Positions 25,440 to 37,380 of a stretch of DNA of 64,000 bases are shown piece by piece; the stretch's first letter is position 1; each line of letters begins with the position of its first letter. The notes beneath the pieces are model-generated. The model did not search any database. It was not told the origin of the DNA and saw nothing but the letters and a program-made list of their open reading frames with translations. Origin of the DNA: Lederbergia lenta NBRC 16444 (GTDB lineage Bacteria; Bacillota; Bacilli; Bacillales; Bacillaceae_C); assembly GCF_001591545.1 (NCBI RefSeq), contig NZ_BCVC01000001.1:372001-436000 (forward strand), given 5' to 3'. The position numbers were made by a program, and so were the translations under genes.

Positions 25440-26858
25440 ATGACTAGTGCTCCGATTTTATATGAAAAACTCTCATTTACGAAAGAAAAGTTTTTTCAAG
25501 GATATTTGCAGGGGACGAAAGAAAAAGACCGCCACGTGTTACTTGAAAGTGGGCGTACAGGGAAGTATAGCATTGCTGGGATGGTGCCATTTGCTGTATT
25601 CCAGGCTAGTGGAGACGAGGTGATGTTGGAACAGGAGGGGAAACGTACAGTATGGTCTGGGAAGCCATTAGTAGAATTAGAAAAATGGATGGAGAAATTT
25701 TCCTTTTCCCCCATACTAAATCTTCCGGATTTTCAAGGTGGAGCTGTTGGATATATAAGCTACGATTATGCTTGGTCTATCGAAAAACTACCAAATATTG
25801 CAGATAATGATTTACAATTACCGGAAATATATTTTCAGGTTTTTGATGAATGGGCAGTTTTTGACCATGAAGAAAAGTGCTTATGGATAATGGTCTTAAA
25901 TCGCAATGCTGCTAAGGAAAGATTAGCTCTTGCTAAAAAGAAATGGCTTGCTGTCTCTATAGAAAATAGTGAAAAATCACCCGTTTTAAAAGAGTCAAAT
26001 AGGGTTAGTGAAATTTCTTTTACGGAAGAGGAGTTTGTTACTGCAGTAGAGAAAATACAAGCATATATTGCAGAAGGCGACGTTTTTCAAGTGAATTTGA
26101 CGGTCAGACAATCAAAGGAATTATCCATCCCATCCATTGATGTCTATAAAGAACTGCGCAGGCTCAATCCTTCCCCATATATGGGTTATTTGCACACGCC
26201 GGAATTTCAAATTATCTCTGGCTCTCCTGAGTTATTGATTAAAAAAGCAGGAGATATTGTAAGCACAAGGCCAATTGCAGGTACAAGACCACGTGGTATA
26301 AATGATGAGGAAGATCAGCGGCTTGCGAATGAGTTAATCGGCAATGAAAAAGAGCAGGCGGAACATATTATGCTTGTTGATTTGGAACGTAATGATCTTG
26401 GTAAGGTATGTGCATACGGTTCTGTTAAGGTCGATGAATTAATGACGGTTGAGAAATATTCTCATGTGATGCACATCGTATCTCATGTGAGTGGCCGCCT
26501 TGCAGAAGAAAAAAGTGCGTATGATTTAATTGAAGCTGTGTTTCCGGGAGGTACTATAACAGGGGCACCGAAAGTGCGTACACTAGAGATTATTGAAGAA
26601 CTTGAGCCTGTTAAGCGTGGAGTTTACACAGGATCATTAGGGTGGATTGGTTTCAATGAAGATCTTCATCTCAACATAGTTATTCGGACGATGCTTGTAA
26701 AAGAGGGGATATGTCATGTGCAAGCCGGAGCCGGAATTGTAATAGATTCCGATCCGAAAGCCGAGTATGAAGAATCTCTAAGAAAAGCTCATGCCCTTTG
26801 GAAAGCAAAGGAAGTAGCTGAAAGTAAGGTGGAAAAACATGATTTTAATGATCGATAA
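25440..26858 (+). CDS. pabB: Aminodeoxychorismate synthase component I
   Basis: 472 residues of the chorismate-utilising family. Conserved C-terminal blocks are present: [72 protein letters not shown] and [18 protein letters not shown] (parts). The PIAGTRPRG form is that of PabB rather than TrpE. With PabA it makes 4-amino-4-deoxychorismate from chorismate and glutamine, for folate. Ribosome site GGAAGTGAT. The 3' end overlaps pabA by 20 nt. Confidence 0.93.
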   Translation: MTSAPILYEKLSFTKEKFFQGYLQGTKEKDRHVLLESGRTGKYSIAGMVPFAVFQASGDEVMLEQEGKRTVWSGKPLVELEKWMEKFSFSPILNLPDFQGGAVGYISYDYAWSIEKLPNIADNDLQLPEIYFQVFDEWAVFDHEEKCLWIMVLNRNAAKERLALAKKKWLAVSIENSEKSPVLKESNRVSEISFTEEEFVTAVEKIQAYIAEGDVFQVNLTVRQSKELSIPSIDVYKELRRLNPSPYMGYLHTPEFQIISGSPELLIKKAGDIVSTRPIAGTRPRGINDEEDQRLANELIGNEKEQAEHIMLVDLERNDLGKVCAYGSVKVDELMTVEKYSHVMHIVSHVSGRLAEEKSAYDLIEAVFPGGTITGAPKVRTLEIIEELEPVKRGVYTGSLGWIGFNEDLHLNIVIRTMLVKEGICHVQAGAGIVIDSDPKAEYEESLRKAHALWKAKEVAESKVEKHDFNDR

Positions 26859-27420
26859 TTATGATTCTTTTACATACAATCTTGTGCAATATTTTGGAGA
26901 GCTTGGGGAAGAGATATCGGTGAAGAGAAATGATGAAATAACGCTCGAAGAAATCGAGCAGCTTGCTCCTGAATATTTAGTGATCTCTCCTGGGCCATGT
27001 ACACCAGATGAAGCAGGGATTTCCTTAGAGGCGATTCGCTATTTTTCCGGGAAAATCCCAATTTTAGGAGTATGTCTTGGTCATCAGGCGATTGCTCAAG
27101 TGTTCGGCGGTGAAGTGGTAAAAGCTGGACGCTTGCTACATGGGAAAACATCGAAGATTTTTCATGATGGAAAAACAATTTTTTCTAAGGTAGATGAGCC
27201 TTTCAGAGCGACGCGTTATCATTCATTAATCGTAAAAAAAGAGCAGCTGCCACATTGTTTGGAAGTGTCAGCTTGGACGAATTCAAATGAAATTATGGGA
27301 ATCAGACATAAAGAGCTAGCGGTCGAAGGTGTGCAATTCCACCCTGAATCAATTATGACGAAGGCCGGCAAGCAATTACTTCAAAATTTCCTTCAGCTTT
27401 ATCGATTGGAAGTAAGGTAA
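26839..27420 (+). CDS. pabA: Aminodeoxychorismate/anthranilate synthase glutamine amidotransferase
   Basis: 193 residues, class I glutamine amidotransferase. Catalytic triad visible: C79 in GVCLGHQ, H168 and E170 in VQFHPES. It supplies ammonia to PabB; in bacilli the same subunit can also serve TrpE. Starts inside pabB (20-nt overlap), so translation is coupled. Confidence 0.94.
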   Translation: MILMIDNYDSFTYNLVQYFGELGEEISVKRNDEITLEEIEQLAPEYLVISPGPCTPDEAGISLEAIRYFSGKIPILGVCLGHQAIAQVFGGEVVKAGRLLHGKTSKIFHDGKTIFSKVDEPFRATRYHSLIVKKEQLPHCLEVSAWTNSNEIMGIRHKELAVEGVQFHPESIMTKAGKQLLQNFLQLYRLEVR

Positions 27421-27421
27421 A

Positions 27422-28270
27422 ATGTATATTTATTTAAATGGTAAGTATATAAAAAAAGAAGAAGCCAATATTTCACCATTTGATCATGGGTATTTATATG
27501 GTCTTGGTGTTTTTGAAACGATAAGAACATATCAAGGTCACCCATTTTTACTTGATGAGCATTTAGGGAGACTAAATGCAGGGCTTGATGAACTAAATAT
27601 CAGTAAGAGATTCGAATATGCTGAAGTACTGGAAATTGTAGAAGAATTGTCGCGATTAAACGGTCTCCAAGATTCATATATTCGCTTTAATGTTTCCGCA
27701 GGAGTGGGGGAAATAGGTTTACAAGCTGAAGAATATGATTCTCCAACAGTTATCATGTTTCAAAAGCCACTTCCACAGATGGAAAGGCTAAAAGAAAAAG
27801 AAGCAGTGATTTTAAAACTCCGGCGTAATACCCCAGAAACGGCTACCCGTTTGAAATCGCATCATTTTTTCAATAATGTAGCGGCAAAGAGGGAACTTGG
27901 ACCTGATCCAAATAAGGAAGGGATACTTCTTTCAGAGTCTGGTTTTTTAGCGGAAGGTGTTACGTCTAATTTATTTTGGCTAAAAGACAAAGTACTGCAT
28001 ACACCTGCTTTGGAAACAGGAATTTTAAATGGCATTACTCGCCAGTTTGTTTTAAAATTAGCAGAACGTCTTGAGATGACAGTAAATGAAGGATTATATC
28101 AAGCAGCTGATTTGGAAAAAGCAGATGAAATCTTTTTTACTAACTCTATTCAGGAGATTATACCTGTTCATCAACTAGGTTTAAGGAAATTTCCCGGTAA
28201 GAATGGTGATTATGTAAAAACGCTTTATCAATTGTATCAAAATCAAGTATTAAGTCAGACTAGGAAATAG
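27422..28270 (+). CDS. pabC: 4-amino-4-deoxychorismate lyase
   Basis: 282 residues, fold-type IV PLP enzyme. YLYGLGVFETIRTYQG, the PLP lysine K145 in TRLKSHHFFNN, and LSESGFLAEGVTSNLFW are typical of PabC/branched-chain aminotransferase relatives. It releases pyruvate to give p-aminobenzoate. It starts one base after the pabA stop. Unlike B. subtilis, no folP/folB/folK genes follow: the next gene is glcT. Confidence 0.93.
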   Translation: MYIYLNGKYIKKEEANISPFDHGYLYGLGVFETIRTYQGHPFLLDEHLGRLNAGLDELNISKRFEYAEVLEIVEELSRLNGLQDSYIRFNVSAGVGEIGLQAEEYDSPTVIMFQKPLPQMERLKEKEAVILKLRRNTPETATRLKSHHFFNNVAAKRELGPDPNKEGILLSESGFLAEGVTSNLFWLKDKVLHTPALETGILNGITRQFVLKLAERLEMTVNEGLYQAADLEKADEIFFTNSIQEIIPVHQLGLRKFPGKNGDYVKTLYQLYQNQVLSQTRK

Positions 28271-28352
28271 AATGGAGCAAGACTGACGTATAAACAGGAC
28301 AAACTCGCCCATAACCAGTAAAATGAATGCAAGGAATAATAATGGAGATGTA

Positions 28353-29198
28353 ATGATGGATAAATATTTGATCAAAAAAAGTCTGAACAATAATGTTTTA
28401 ATAGCTGCCAATGAAGATGGAAATGAAGTCGTGTTAATTGGGCGAGGTATTGGTTTTGGTAAAAAAACAGGAGATAGCATTGTTCGGGAACAAGTAGAGA
28501 AATTATTTGTGTTGAAAGATCCAGTTGAGCAAAAGCAGTATAAGGAGCTTATGTATAACTTGGATGATACAACGTTAAAAGTGATTATTTCTGCTGTGGA
28601 AATCATTCGTAAGAGAGTTAGCGCACCGCTTAATGAACACATTCATGTTGCATTGACAGATCACTTGGCATTTGCAGTTAGCCGGATGAAAAAGGGTATT
28701 GGGATTCGTAATCCTTTTTTACTTGAAACCAAAGGTCTTTACCCTGATGAATACAAAATTGCGACAGAAGTAACTGAGATGATTAATAAAAGTCTCCCTG
28801 TCACACTTCCAGAAGGCGAAATTGGCTTTATCGCTCTCCATATTCATAGTGCACTTTTGAATAAAAATGTGGAAGAACTTGCCTTACATTCAAATTTGAT
28901 TGTCCGACTTGTAAAAATAATTGAAGAACAATTGGAAGTGAATATTGATAAAAGTAGCATCGATTATATGCGTCTTATTCGTCATCTCCGTTATACGATT
29001 GAGCGGGTCATCAGAGGAGAAGAGGTGGCAGAACCAGAAAAAATTACTCAATTGTTGAAAACGGAATATCCCGTGTGCTATAATCTATCTTGGAAACTAA
29101 TCAAAGTGATGCAGCAAACATTAAAACAACACGTCTATCAAGCGGAAGCTGTATATTTAACATTGCATCTGCAACGAATTCAAACAAAAATGAAATAA
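28353..29198 (+). CDS. glcT: Transcription antiterminator of the ptsG operon
   Basis: 281 residues of the BglG/LicT family: N-terminal RNA-binding (CAT) domain with KSLNNNVLIA and GRGIGFGKKTGD, then two PRD domains carrying phosphorylatable His (HVALTDHLAFAVSR, ALHIHSALL, LIRHLRYTIERV). The RNA-binding domain and the position directly before ptsG identify GlcT. Start at ATG 28353 (or 28356) with GGAG upstream. When glucose is present it binds the RAT RNA at 29211 and stops the ptsG terminator from forming. Confidence 0.92.
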   Translation: MMDKYLIKKSLNNNVLIAANEDGNEVVLIGRGIGFGKKTGDSIVREQVEKLFVLKDPVEQKQYKELMYNLDDTTLKVIISAVEIIRKRVSAPLNEHIHVALTDHLAFAVSRMKKGIGIRNPFLLETKGLYPDEYKIATEVTEMINKSLPVTLPEGEIGFIALHIHSALLNKNVEELALHSNLIVRLVKIIEEQLEVNIDKSSIDYMRLIRHLRYTIERVIRGEEVAEPEKITQLLKTEYPVCYNLSWKLIKVMQQTLKQHVYQAEAVYLTLHLQRIQTKMK

Positions 29199-29210
29199 TT
29201 TTACTATATT

Positions 29211-29317
29211 AACGTGTTACTGATTCGATCAGGCATGAGTTAAGAAGATTGAGGGAAGATAAGAGGATAGTTACTCTTATTTTTCCATCAGCTTCTTTAC
29301 TCATGCCTTTTTTTGTT
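29211..29317 (+). promoter_or_regulatory. ptsG leader: RAT antiterminator site overlapping a terminator
   Basis: The RAT-like stretch 29211-29240 (AACGTGTTACTGATTCGATC followed by AGGCATGAGT) overlaps the 5' arm of a terminator: AGGCATGAGTTAAGAAG at 29231-29247 pairs with CTTCTTTACTCATGCCT at 29291-29307, one mismatch, followed by seven T. The RAT sequence looks very like that of B. subtilis ptsG as I remember it. A weak promoter TTCAAA-N17-TACTAT (29179-29207) would start transcription right at the RAT. Confidence 0.88.
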
Positions 29318-29330
29318 TGCCGTTCTTTGA

Positions 29331-31406
<2,076 letters not shown>

Positions 31407-31426
31407 GGAAGAACTTGATATGAAGT

Positions 31427-31457
31427 AAAAACAGGAGCATTAGACTCCTGTTTTTTT
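31427..31457 (+). terminator. Terminator after ptsG
   Basis: AAAACAGGAG pairs with CTCCTGTTTT over a short loop and runs into seven T. Confidence 0.93.
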
Positions 31458-31559
31458 GCTTTAATTTATTATTTTTCTGTTTAACTAAGTAAATAATAAT
31501 GCCTACTATGCTCATGTTATAATTGTATATATCGATTAGTAGGATGAAGGGGGATACTC

Positions 31560-33164
31560 ATGTCATTACGTGCATGGTGTAAGGTCCTTGTGGTTGATGA
31601 TGAAGTTTTAATAAGGCAAGGAATAAAGCATTATATCAATTGGGAGCAAGAAGGATTCCAAATTATCGGTGAAGCTTCTAATGGTAAGGAAGCGTTAACA
31701 ATAATAGAGACCGAACAACCTCATATCGTCATTACTGATATGGTTATGCCTGTTATGGATGGAGAAGAGTTAACAAGGGTAATAAAGAGAAAATATCCGC
31801 AGATTGAAATTATCGTATTAAGCAGTTTTGGTGATTTTGATTATGTACGTTCGACATTCCAGCATGGAGTGTCAGACTATATTCTTAAGCCTAAATTAGA
31901 AGGACCGGAACTATTAAGATCATTGCAACATGCGGCGAGTAAATTACCTTCTTTTCATTTATTAAAAAATAAAAGTACTTCACATTCATCCATTGAGCGT
32001 GTACTTGATCGGGTAATGTCAGGGTTTAATGTGACAGAGGACGATGTCATTATTAATGAAGCATTCCCTAATAGTCATTTTTGCTTATTTGCAGTGGAGG
32101 CTGAGGTAGGGGATAAGAAAGGTGAACGAGATCTTTGGTTATTGAGACAATATATTTCCGATATAATAAAAGATGAATTGACTGATATTATTTACCATTC
32201 GCTTATTATAACTGAAAATACAATCACCTTTTTACTAAATATGGACAAGGATCAATTACCCGCGATTAAATATTTTATTAAGGCTATCGCTCAATCGAAA
32301 AAATGTTCTGAAAGGATTGTTGCTATTGCATTAAGTGAACCGTTTGTCCAATTTGCTGAAGTGAAGAATATGCATGAAGAGAAACTGTTGCCTTTAATGC
32401 AGTATCGCTTTTATTTGCCCGAAAAGACAGTGTTTATATATGATGAATTGCCATTAGAATCCGATAAGAAAGAATCCTTTAAATTAACACATTTTATAGA
32501 GGTATTTAAACGTGAACAGTTTGATGATGCATTTACATACTTAGAGAAGCATACTAACTATTTAGCACAACATTATACAATGGACGTATTAGCATTTAAG
32601 TCATTTATAGGAAATATTATTTTTAATGTAACGACGTTATTAGGAAATATGAAGTATGATAATCACCATTTGGAACGAGCAAAATATGGTTATTTGGCGA
32701 AAATCGATGGCGCTTCATCAGCAAGAGAAGCCCTTCTTCAGTTGGATGAATGTATCACAGTAGCGAGGCACGTAATCTCAGAAACAAGGTTAAATATGGT
32801 ACAACCAAATATGCAGAAATTACTTAATTATATTGATAAACATTATGCAGAAGTGCTTAGTTTAACGGAAATGGCAAATCATTTTCATTTTAACCCTTCG
32901 TATTTATCAAATTATTTTAGTATGAATAATAATGAAGGATTTAATGAGTATTTAAATAAGGTACGTATCGAAAAATCAACCCAGCTATTAAGAGAAAACA
33001 CTACTCCTATTTCCGAAATTAGTCATTTAGTTGGCTATTCTGATCATAGCTATTTTTGTAAAGTATTTAAAAAAATGATGGGAACATCACCAAGTAAGTA
33101 TCGAAAACAATTTCACCAAACAAAGAAGGAAGAAAATGAAAAAACTCTTCACAAAATTAAATAA
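31560..33164 (+). CDS. YesN-like response regulator with AraC-type output
   Basis: 534 residues. Receiver domain at the N-terminus (VLVVDDEVLIRQG, phospho-acceptor Asp in VITDMVMPVMDG, DYILKPK), a long middle region, and an AraC-type double helix-turn-helix at the end (LTEMANHFHFNPSYLSNYF, ISEISHLVGYSDHSYFCKVF; parts). Pairs with the histidine kinase encoded by the overlapping next gene (29-nt overlap). Such YesMN-type pairs control neighbouring carbohydrate ABC importers, here the operon from 35078. Confidence 0.92.
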   Translation: MSLRAWCKVLVVDDEVLIRQGIKHYINWEQEGFQIIGEASNGKEALTIIETEQPHIVITDMVMPVMDGEELTRVIKRKYPQIEIIVLSSFGDFDYVRSTFQHGVSDYILKPKLEGPELLRSLQHAASKLPSFHLLKNKSTSHSSIERVLDRVMSGFNVTEDDVIINEAFPNSHFCLFAVEAEVGDKKGERDLWLLRQYISDIIKDELTDIIYHSLIITENTITFLLNMDKDQLPAIKYFIKAIAQSKKCSERIVAIALSEPFVQFAEVKNMHEEKLLPLMQYRFYLPEKTVFIYDELPLESDKKESFKLTHFIEVFKREQFDDAFTYLEKHTNYLAQHYTMDVLAFKSFIGNIIFNVTTLLGNMKYDNHHLERAKYGYLAKIDGASSAREALLQLDECITVARHVISETRLNMVQPNMQKLLNYIDKHYAEVLSLTEMANHFHFNPSYLSNYFSMNNNEGFNEYLNKVRIEKSTQLLRENTTPISEISHLVGYSDHSYFCKVFKKMMGTSPSKYRKQFHQTKKEENEKTLHKIK

Positions 33165-34926
33165 TAATGGCTTATTTATTAAAATGTTCATTGTAATGTT
33201 GCTTAGCATTGTAACCATTTCTATAGCAATCACTTATAGCACGATACGGATGTCAGAGAAGCTATTTATGGAAACTTTTAGCATTACAAATTCAAAGGTT
33301 ATTAATCAAATGAAAAATAGCTTTGAATCTTTCAGTTACTCAATTGTGACTGCAGTGAATAACATATCTAGTAGCATGACGGTCAAAGATTACCTTACAC
33401 AGAGTGATTCGGATTCATTGTCCATGTCAAAATCTTATTATCAGATGGGTGAACAAATGAGTCGCATAAAATCGCATTTAGATGCTTATGATGTCGGGAT
33501 TAATTTGCTAGGTGTAAATGAGCGGAGTTTTTCTACAAATACAGCTATATGGTCCATGCCAATTGGAGAATTGGTATCACATGCGATCACCATGAAGTCG
33601 TATGATCAGCCGGAAAAGTTGACGTATCATTATGATTATCCGAATGAGATGAATGGTTATTCGGGCACCCCGACAATTATTGCTTCAAAAGCCTTAACGG
33701 AGCGTACATCGGGATATATTTATGGGGTGCTCTATTTTGCAATGGAGGAAAGTAAATTTAAACAATTTTACACAAATTATACGAGTGATGGCAATGATAT
33801 TATCATATTAGATAACACGGGTTTAATGATCTCAAGTAATCGAGATGAATGGATTGGAAAAAAAGATAAAAATCTATTAAACTATGCTCGAAATATTGCT
33901 GAGAGTGGAATAGATTATAAAAATGCAGATGTGATGGAAAGAAATCAAATTATTTTATCAGAGTACTTACCCTCCTTTGATTTGTATATTGTTAATTTGG
34001 TTGATAGGAAACTTGTGATGAAAAATTTGATCGATACGAAAGCGATTGTTTTTATAAGTATTTCAATTGTTAGTATTGCCTTATTTATTGTTTTTCTCAT
34101 TTCAAGACGTTTAACAAAATCCTTAACAGATCTTGTGAAGCAAATATCTAGTATGCCTAAATATGAATTTGATCAGTATGTCACTGCTTCTGGAAGTTAT
34201 GAAACTATGCAATTAGCAAATACATTTAATAGTATGCTTGATGAACTTCATGAATATGTTGAGGAGCTAATGGAAACACAAAAGAAACAGCGTAAAGCTG
34301 AATTAGCAGCTTTGCAACAACAAATCAATCCGCATTTTCTATATAATACACTTGCATCTATTAAAATAATGGTAGAGCAAGGGAATAAAGAAAATGCTGC
34401 GAAAACAATACACGCACTTATCTCTTTGCTACAAAATACCGTTGGAAATATTAGTGAAACGATATCAGTGGAACAAGAACTAATTAATATGAAGAACTAT
34501 GCATTTATTAATCAAATGCGATATGGACAAAGAATTAAGGTGAATTATTATGTTTCACCGGACTGTTTAACATTTCAGCTGCCCAAATTAATTATCCAAC
34601 CTTTTATTGAAAATGCTTTTTTTCATGCGTTTAATAAAAAGTCAGATGGCTTTATCCACATTATGGTGGCTCAAGAAGGGGAGCAGCTTATTTGCGAAAT
34701 AGTTGATAATGGGGATGGTATGCATGTAAATAGAGAAAGAGGACTACCCAGCTATAAAAGTACACGCCAACTTTTTAGTGGTATCGGTGTAAACAATGTG
34801 AATGACCGGATAAAATTATTGTATGGAGAGGCATACGGAGTAGAAATTAGGAGTCGGATCAACGAAGGTACAAGAGTGAAAATTCGTTTGCCACTCATCT
34901 TACCTAAAGAAAGTCATATAAACTAA
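33136..34926 (+). CDS. YesM-like sensor histidine kinase
   Basis: 596 residues: membrane helix near residues 12-30, an extracellular sensor region of about 250 residues, second helix AIVFISISIVSIALFIVFL, HAMP-like linker, then the His_kinase domain with phosphorylated His in QQINPHFLYNTLASI and an ATPase domain (PKLIIQPFIENAFFHAF, DNGDGM, GIGVNNVNDRIKLLYG; parts). It would sense an extracellular sugar or its binding protein and phosphorylate the YesN-like regulator. A terminator follows. Confidence 0.92.
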   Translation: MKKLFTKLNNNGLFIKMFIVMLLSIVTISIAITYSTIRMSEKLFMETFSITNSKVINQMKNSFESFSYSIVTAVNNISSSMTVKDYLTQSDSDSLSMSKSYYQMGEQMSRIKSHLDAYDVGINLLGVNERSFSTNTAIWSMPIGELVSHAITMKSYDQPEKLTYHYDYPNEMNGYSGTPTIIASKALTERTSGYIYGVLYFAMEESKFKQFYTNYTSDGNDIIILDNTGLMISSNRDEWIGKKDKNLLNYARNIAESGIDYKNADVMERNQIILSEYLPSFDLYIVNLVDRKLVMKNLIDTKAIVFISISIVSIALFIVFLISRRLTKSLTDLVKQISSMPKYEFDQYVTASGSYETMQLANTFNSMLDELHEYVEELMETQKKQRKAELAALQQQINPHFLYNTLASIKIMVEQGNKENAAKTIHALISLLQNTVGNISETISVEQELINMKNYAFINQMRYGQRIKVNYYVSPDCLTFQLPKLIIQPFIENAFFHAFNKKSDGFIHIMVAQEGEQLICEIVDNGDGMHVNRERGLPSYKSTRQLFSGIGVNNVNDRIKLLYGEAYGVEIRSRINEGTRVKIRLPLILPKESHIN

Positions 34927-34987
34927 ATAAAATTATATGAATATGATGAATCTAGTTATTCGGCTAAAAAAAGTCATAATTCGAGCT

Positions 34988-35013
34988 AAAGATCGTCCTA
35001 ACGATCTTTTTTT
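34988..35013 (+). terminator. Terminator between kinase gene and ABC operon
   Basis: AAAGATCGT pairs with ACGATCTTT, loop CCTA, tail of T. It separates the two-component genes from the transporter operon, so the latter needs its own promoter. Confidence 0.9.
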
Positions 35014-35040
35014 CATGCATGTTAATATGAATATACGAAA

Positions 35041-35057
35041 AAGAAAGCGTTTGCAAA
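35041..35057. promoter_or_regulatory. cre-like operator before the second sugar binding protein gene
   Basis: AGAAAGCGTTTGCA fits the cre consensus TGWNANCGNTNWCA at 12 of 14 positions and lies 20 nt before the ribosome site. It shares GAAAGCGTTT with the box at 4243. A roadblock or operator role in catabolite control is inferred. Confidence 0.5.
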
Positions 35058-35077
35058 AATAACGGGAGGTAATTCTA

Positions 35078-36352
35078 ATGAAAAAATTACTGTATGTATT
35101 GTTAGCGAGCCTATTATTACTAGCTGCGTGTTCTTCAGGTTCCAAGGAAGAGGGATCTGGAAGCAAAAATGATAATGAACTGACTGTATGGGCATGGGAT
35201 CCAAACTTTAATATTGCAGCGTTAAAGCTTGCTGAAGAGACATATGGCAACGATGATGTAAAACTAAAAATTATTGAAAATGCACAAGACGACATCGTTC
35301 AAAAACTAAACACAAGCCTTAGTTCTGGTACAACCAAAGGCTTACCAAATATTGTATTGATCGAGGATTATCGAGCACAAAGCTTTTTACAAGCATTTCC
35401 GGATTCTTTTTACGAGATGACAGATTATTTTAATAACGAGGATTTTGCTGAATATAAGCTTGCACCGACTAGTATGGATGGTAAAAACTATGGACTACCT
35501 TTTGATACAGGAGTAACTGGATTATATGTTCGAACAGATTACTTGGAAGAAGCCGGGTACTCTGCTGAGGATTTAGCAGGAATTGATTGGAATGAATATA
35601 TTGAGATCGGCAAGGTAGTCAAGGAAAAGACAGGAAAGCATATGATCTCCATCGATCCTAATGACTTAGGTGAAATACGATCAATGACTCAAACTGCGGG
35701 AACTTGGTACACAAAAGAAGATGGAGTAACTCCAAACCTTGAAGGTAATGAAGCTTTGAAATCAGCTTTTGAAATATATAAAAAGATGTTAGATGCAGAT
35801 ATTGTTAAGCCGCACTCTGACTGGAACCAATTTCTTGCTAATTTTAATAGTGGAGAAGTTGCAACAGTTGTTACAGGGAACTGGATCACTCCTTCTATTA
35901 AAGCAGAGGAATCTCAAGCTGGAAAATGGGCGGTTGTCCCAATACCACGATTGCCGATAGACAGTTCAATAAATGCCTCTAACTTAGGGGGAAGCTCATG
36001 GTATGTATTAGATGTTCCAGGCAAGGAAAAAGCTGCAGAGTTCCTTGGAAAAACATTTGGTGAAAATGAAGAGCTTTATGAGAAATTAATAACAGAAGTT
36101 GGTGCTCTTGGAACTTATACTCCGGTCTCTGATAGCGCAGCGTACAATGAGAAAGATCCATACTTTGGCGATCAAGCTGTTTCAGGTGATTTTGCCAAGT
36201 GGATGGAGGAAATTATCGGTATTAATTACGGCATGCATACGTATGCGATTAATGACATCTTAGTAGTAGAAATGCAGAATTACTTATCTGGAAAGGATAT
36301 TGACGATGTCCTGAAAGATGCCCAACAACAAGCAGAATCACAGATTAAATAA
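35078..36352 (+). CDS. Sugar ABC transporter substrate-binding lipoprotein (LacE/AraN-like)
   Basis: 424 residues. Signal peptide KKLLYVLLASLLLLAAC with lipobox LAAC, Ser/Gly/Glu-rich linker, then an extracellular family 1 binding domain (LTVWAWDPNFNIAALKLAEE, LPFDTGVTGLYVRTDYLEEAG; parts). The WAWDPNFN stretch recalls lactose/arabinose binding proteins from memory. Ribosome site GGGAGG. First gene of an operon with two permeases and no ATPase. Regulated probably by the adjacent YesMN-like pair. Confidence 0.9.
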   Translation: MKKLLYVLLASLLLLAACSSGSKEEGSGSKNDNELTVWAWDPNFNIAALKLAEETYGNDDVKLKIIENAQDDIVQKLNTSLSSGTTKGLPNIVLIEDYRAQSFLQAFPDSFYEMTDYFNNEDFAEYKLAPTSMDGKNYGLPFDTGVTGLYVRTDYLEEAGYSAEDLAGIDWNEYIEIGKVVKEKTGKHMISIDPNDLGEIRSMTQTAGTWYTKEDGVTPNLEGNEALKSAFEIYKKMLDADIVKPHSDWNQFLANFNSGEVATVVTGNWITPSIKAEESQAGKWAVVPIPRLPIDSSINASNLGGSSWYVLDVPGKEKAAEFLGKTFGENEELYEKLITEVGALGTYTPVSDSAAYNEKDPYFGDQAVSGDFAKWMEEIIGINYGMHTYAINDILVVEMQNYLSGKDIDDVLKDAQQQAESQIK

Positions 36353-36366
36353 AGGGAGGAAAATAA

Positions 36367-36420
36367 CCTTGAGCAATTGTCTGCTACACCCGAACTAAGT
36401 AGTAGACAATTGAATCAAGG
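36367..36420 (+). terminator. Long intercistronic stem-loop between binding protein and permease genes
   Basis: CCTTGA + CAATTGTCTGCTAC pairs with GTAGTAGACAATTG + TCAAGG, about 20 bp in all with one mismatch and a small internal loop; no T tract follows. It probably protects the upstream message from 3' decay rather than terminating it. Confidence 0.75.
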
Positions 36421-36504
36421 TATTTATTTACTGAAAAGTTACTTCCAAGTTTCAACGTGATGGTAGGGTCCCTTGCGCTTTTCTAAATAAGGAGTGGGTA
36501 TTAT

Positions 36505-37380
36505 ATGAGTACGAGGATGAAGAATAATGCCATTGGCTGGTCATTTATCATAGTGGCGGTATTCATGATTTGTGCGTTTTACTTTTATCCTATGGTACAG
36601 GCATTGATCTTATCTTTTAAATCAGGTACAGGTACGAACTTACAGTTTGTTGGGCTAGATAATTATAAACGGCTGTTTTCTGATGCTACTTTTCTAGCAG
36701 CAGTCAAAAATACCTTTATTTATTTAATTGTTCAAGTACCAATCATGATTATATTAGGATTATTTATATCTGTACTATTGAATGATAGAACATTGAAATT
36801 AAAAGGTGTTTTCAGAACTTTAATTTTTTTACCTTGTGTGACATCTCTGGTAGCTTATTCTGTTATATTTAAATATTTATTTGCAGCGGATGGTTTAGTA
36901 AATACAATATTAGTAAAGTTTCATCTTGTACCTCAAGCTATCAATTGGTTGACTGATCCCTTTTGGGCGAAAATAACGATCATCATTGCCATTACTTGGC
37001 GTTGGACTGGATATAATATGATCTTTTATTTATCCGCACTACAGAATGTAGACAATTCTATTTATGAAGCAGCAAAAATTGATGGAGCAAATGGTTTTCA
37101 ACAATTTTTTAAAATAACAATTCCGATGTTGAAGCCTATTATATTATTTACTTCCATCACATCGACCATTGGGACACTCCAGATCTTTGATGAAATTATG
37201 AATATTACAAAAGGCGGTCCAGGTAATGCCACGGCCTCCATATCTCAATATATTTACAATCTTTCATTTAAGTACACACCGGATTTTGGTTATGCAGCAA
37301 CCGTATCTTATGTAATCGTATTCTTTATTGTGATTTTAGCCATATTACAATTTAAAGTGGCAGGTGATCGAAATGACTAA
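36505..37380 (+). CDS. Sugar ABC transporter permease (MalF/LacF type)
   Basis: 291 residues, about six helices. EAA loop: YEAAKIDGANGFQQFFKITIP near residue 190. N-terminal AIGWSFIIVAVFMICAFYFYP and GLDNYKRLFSD are typical. Forms the channel with the next protein. Ribosome site AAGGAG. The last 8 nt overlap the next gene. Confidence 0.9.
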   Translation: MSTRMKNNAIGWSFIIVAVFMICAFYFYPMVQALILSFKSGTGTNLQFVGLDNYKRLFSDATFLAAVKNTFIYLIVQVPIMIILGLFISVLLNDRTLKLKGVFRTLIFLPCVTSLVAYSVIFKYLFAADGLVNTILVKFHLVPQAINWLTDPFWAKITIIIAITWRWTGYNMIFYLSALQNVDNSIYEAAKIDGANGFQQFFKITIPMLKPIILFTSITSTIGTLQIFDEIMNITKGGPGNATASISQYIYNLSFKYTPDFGYAATVSYVIVFFIVILAILQFKVAGDRND

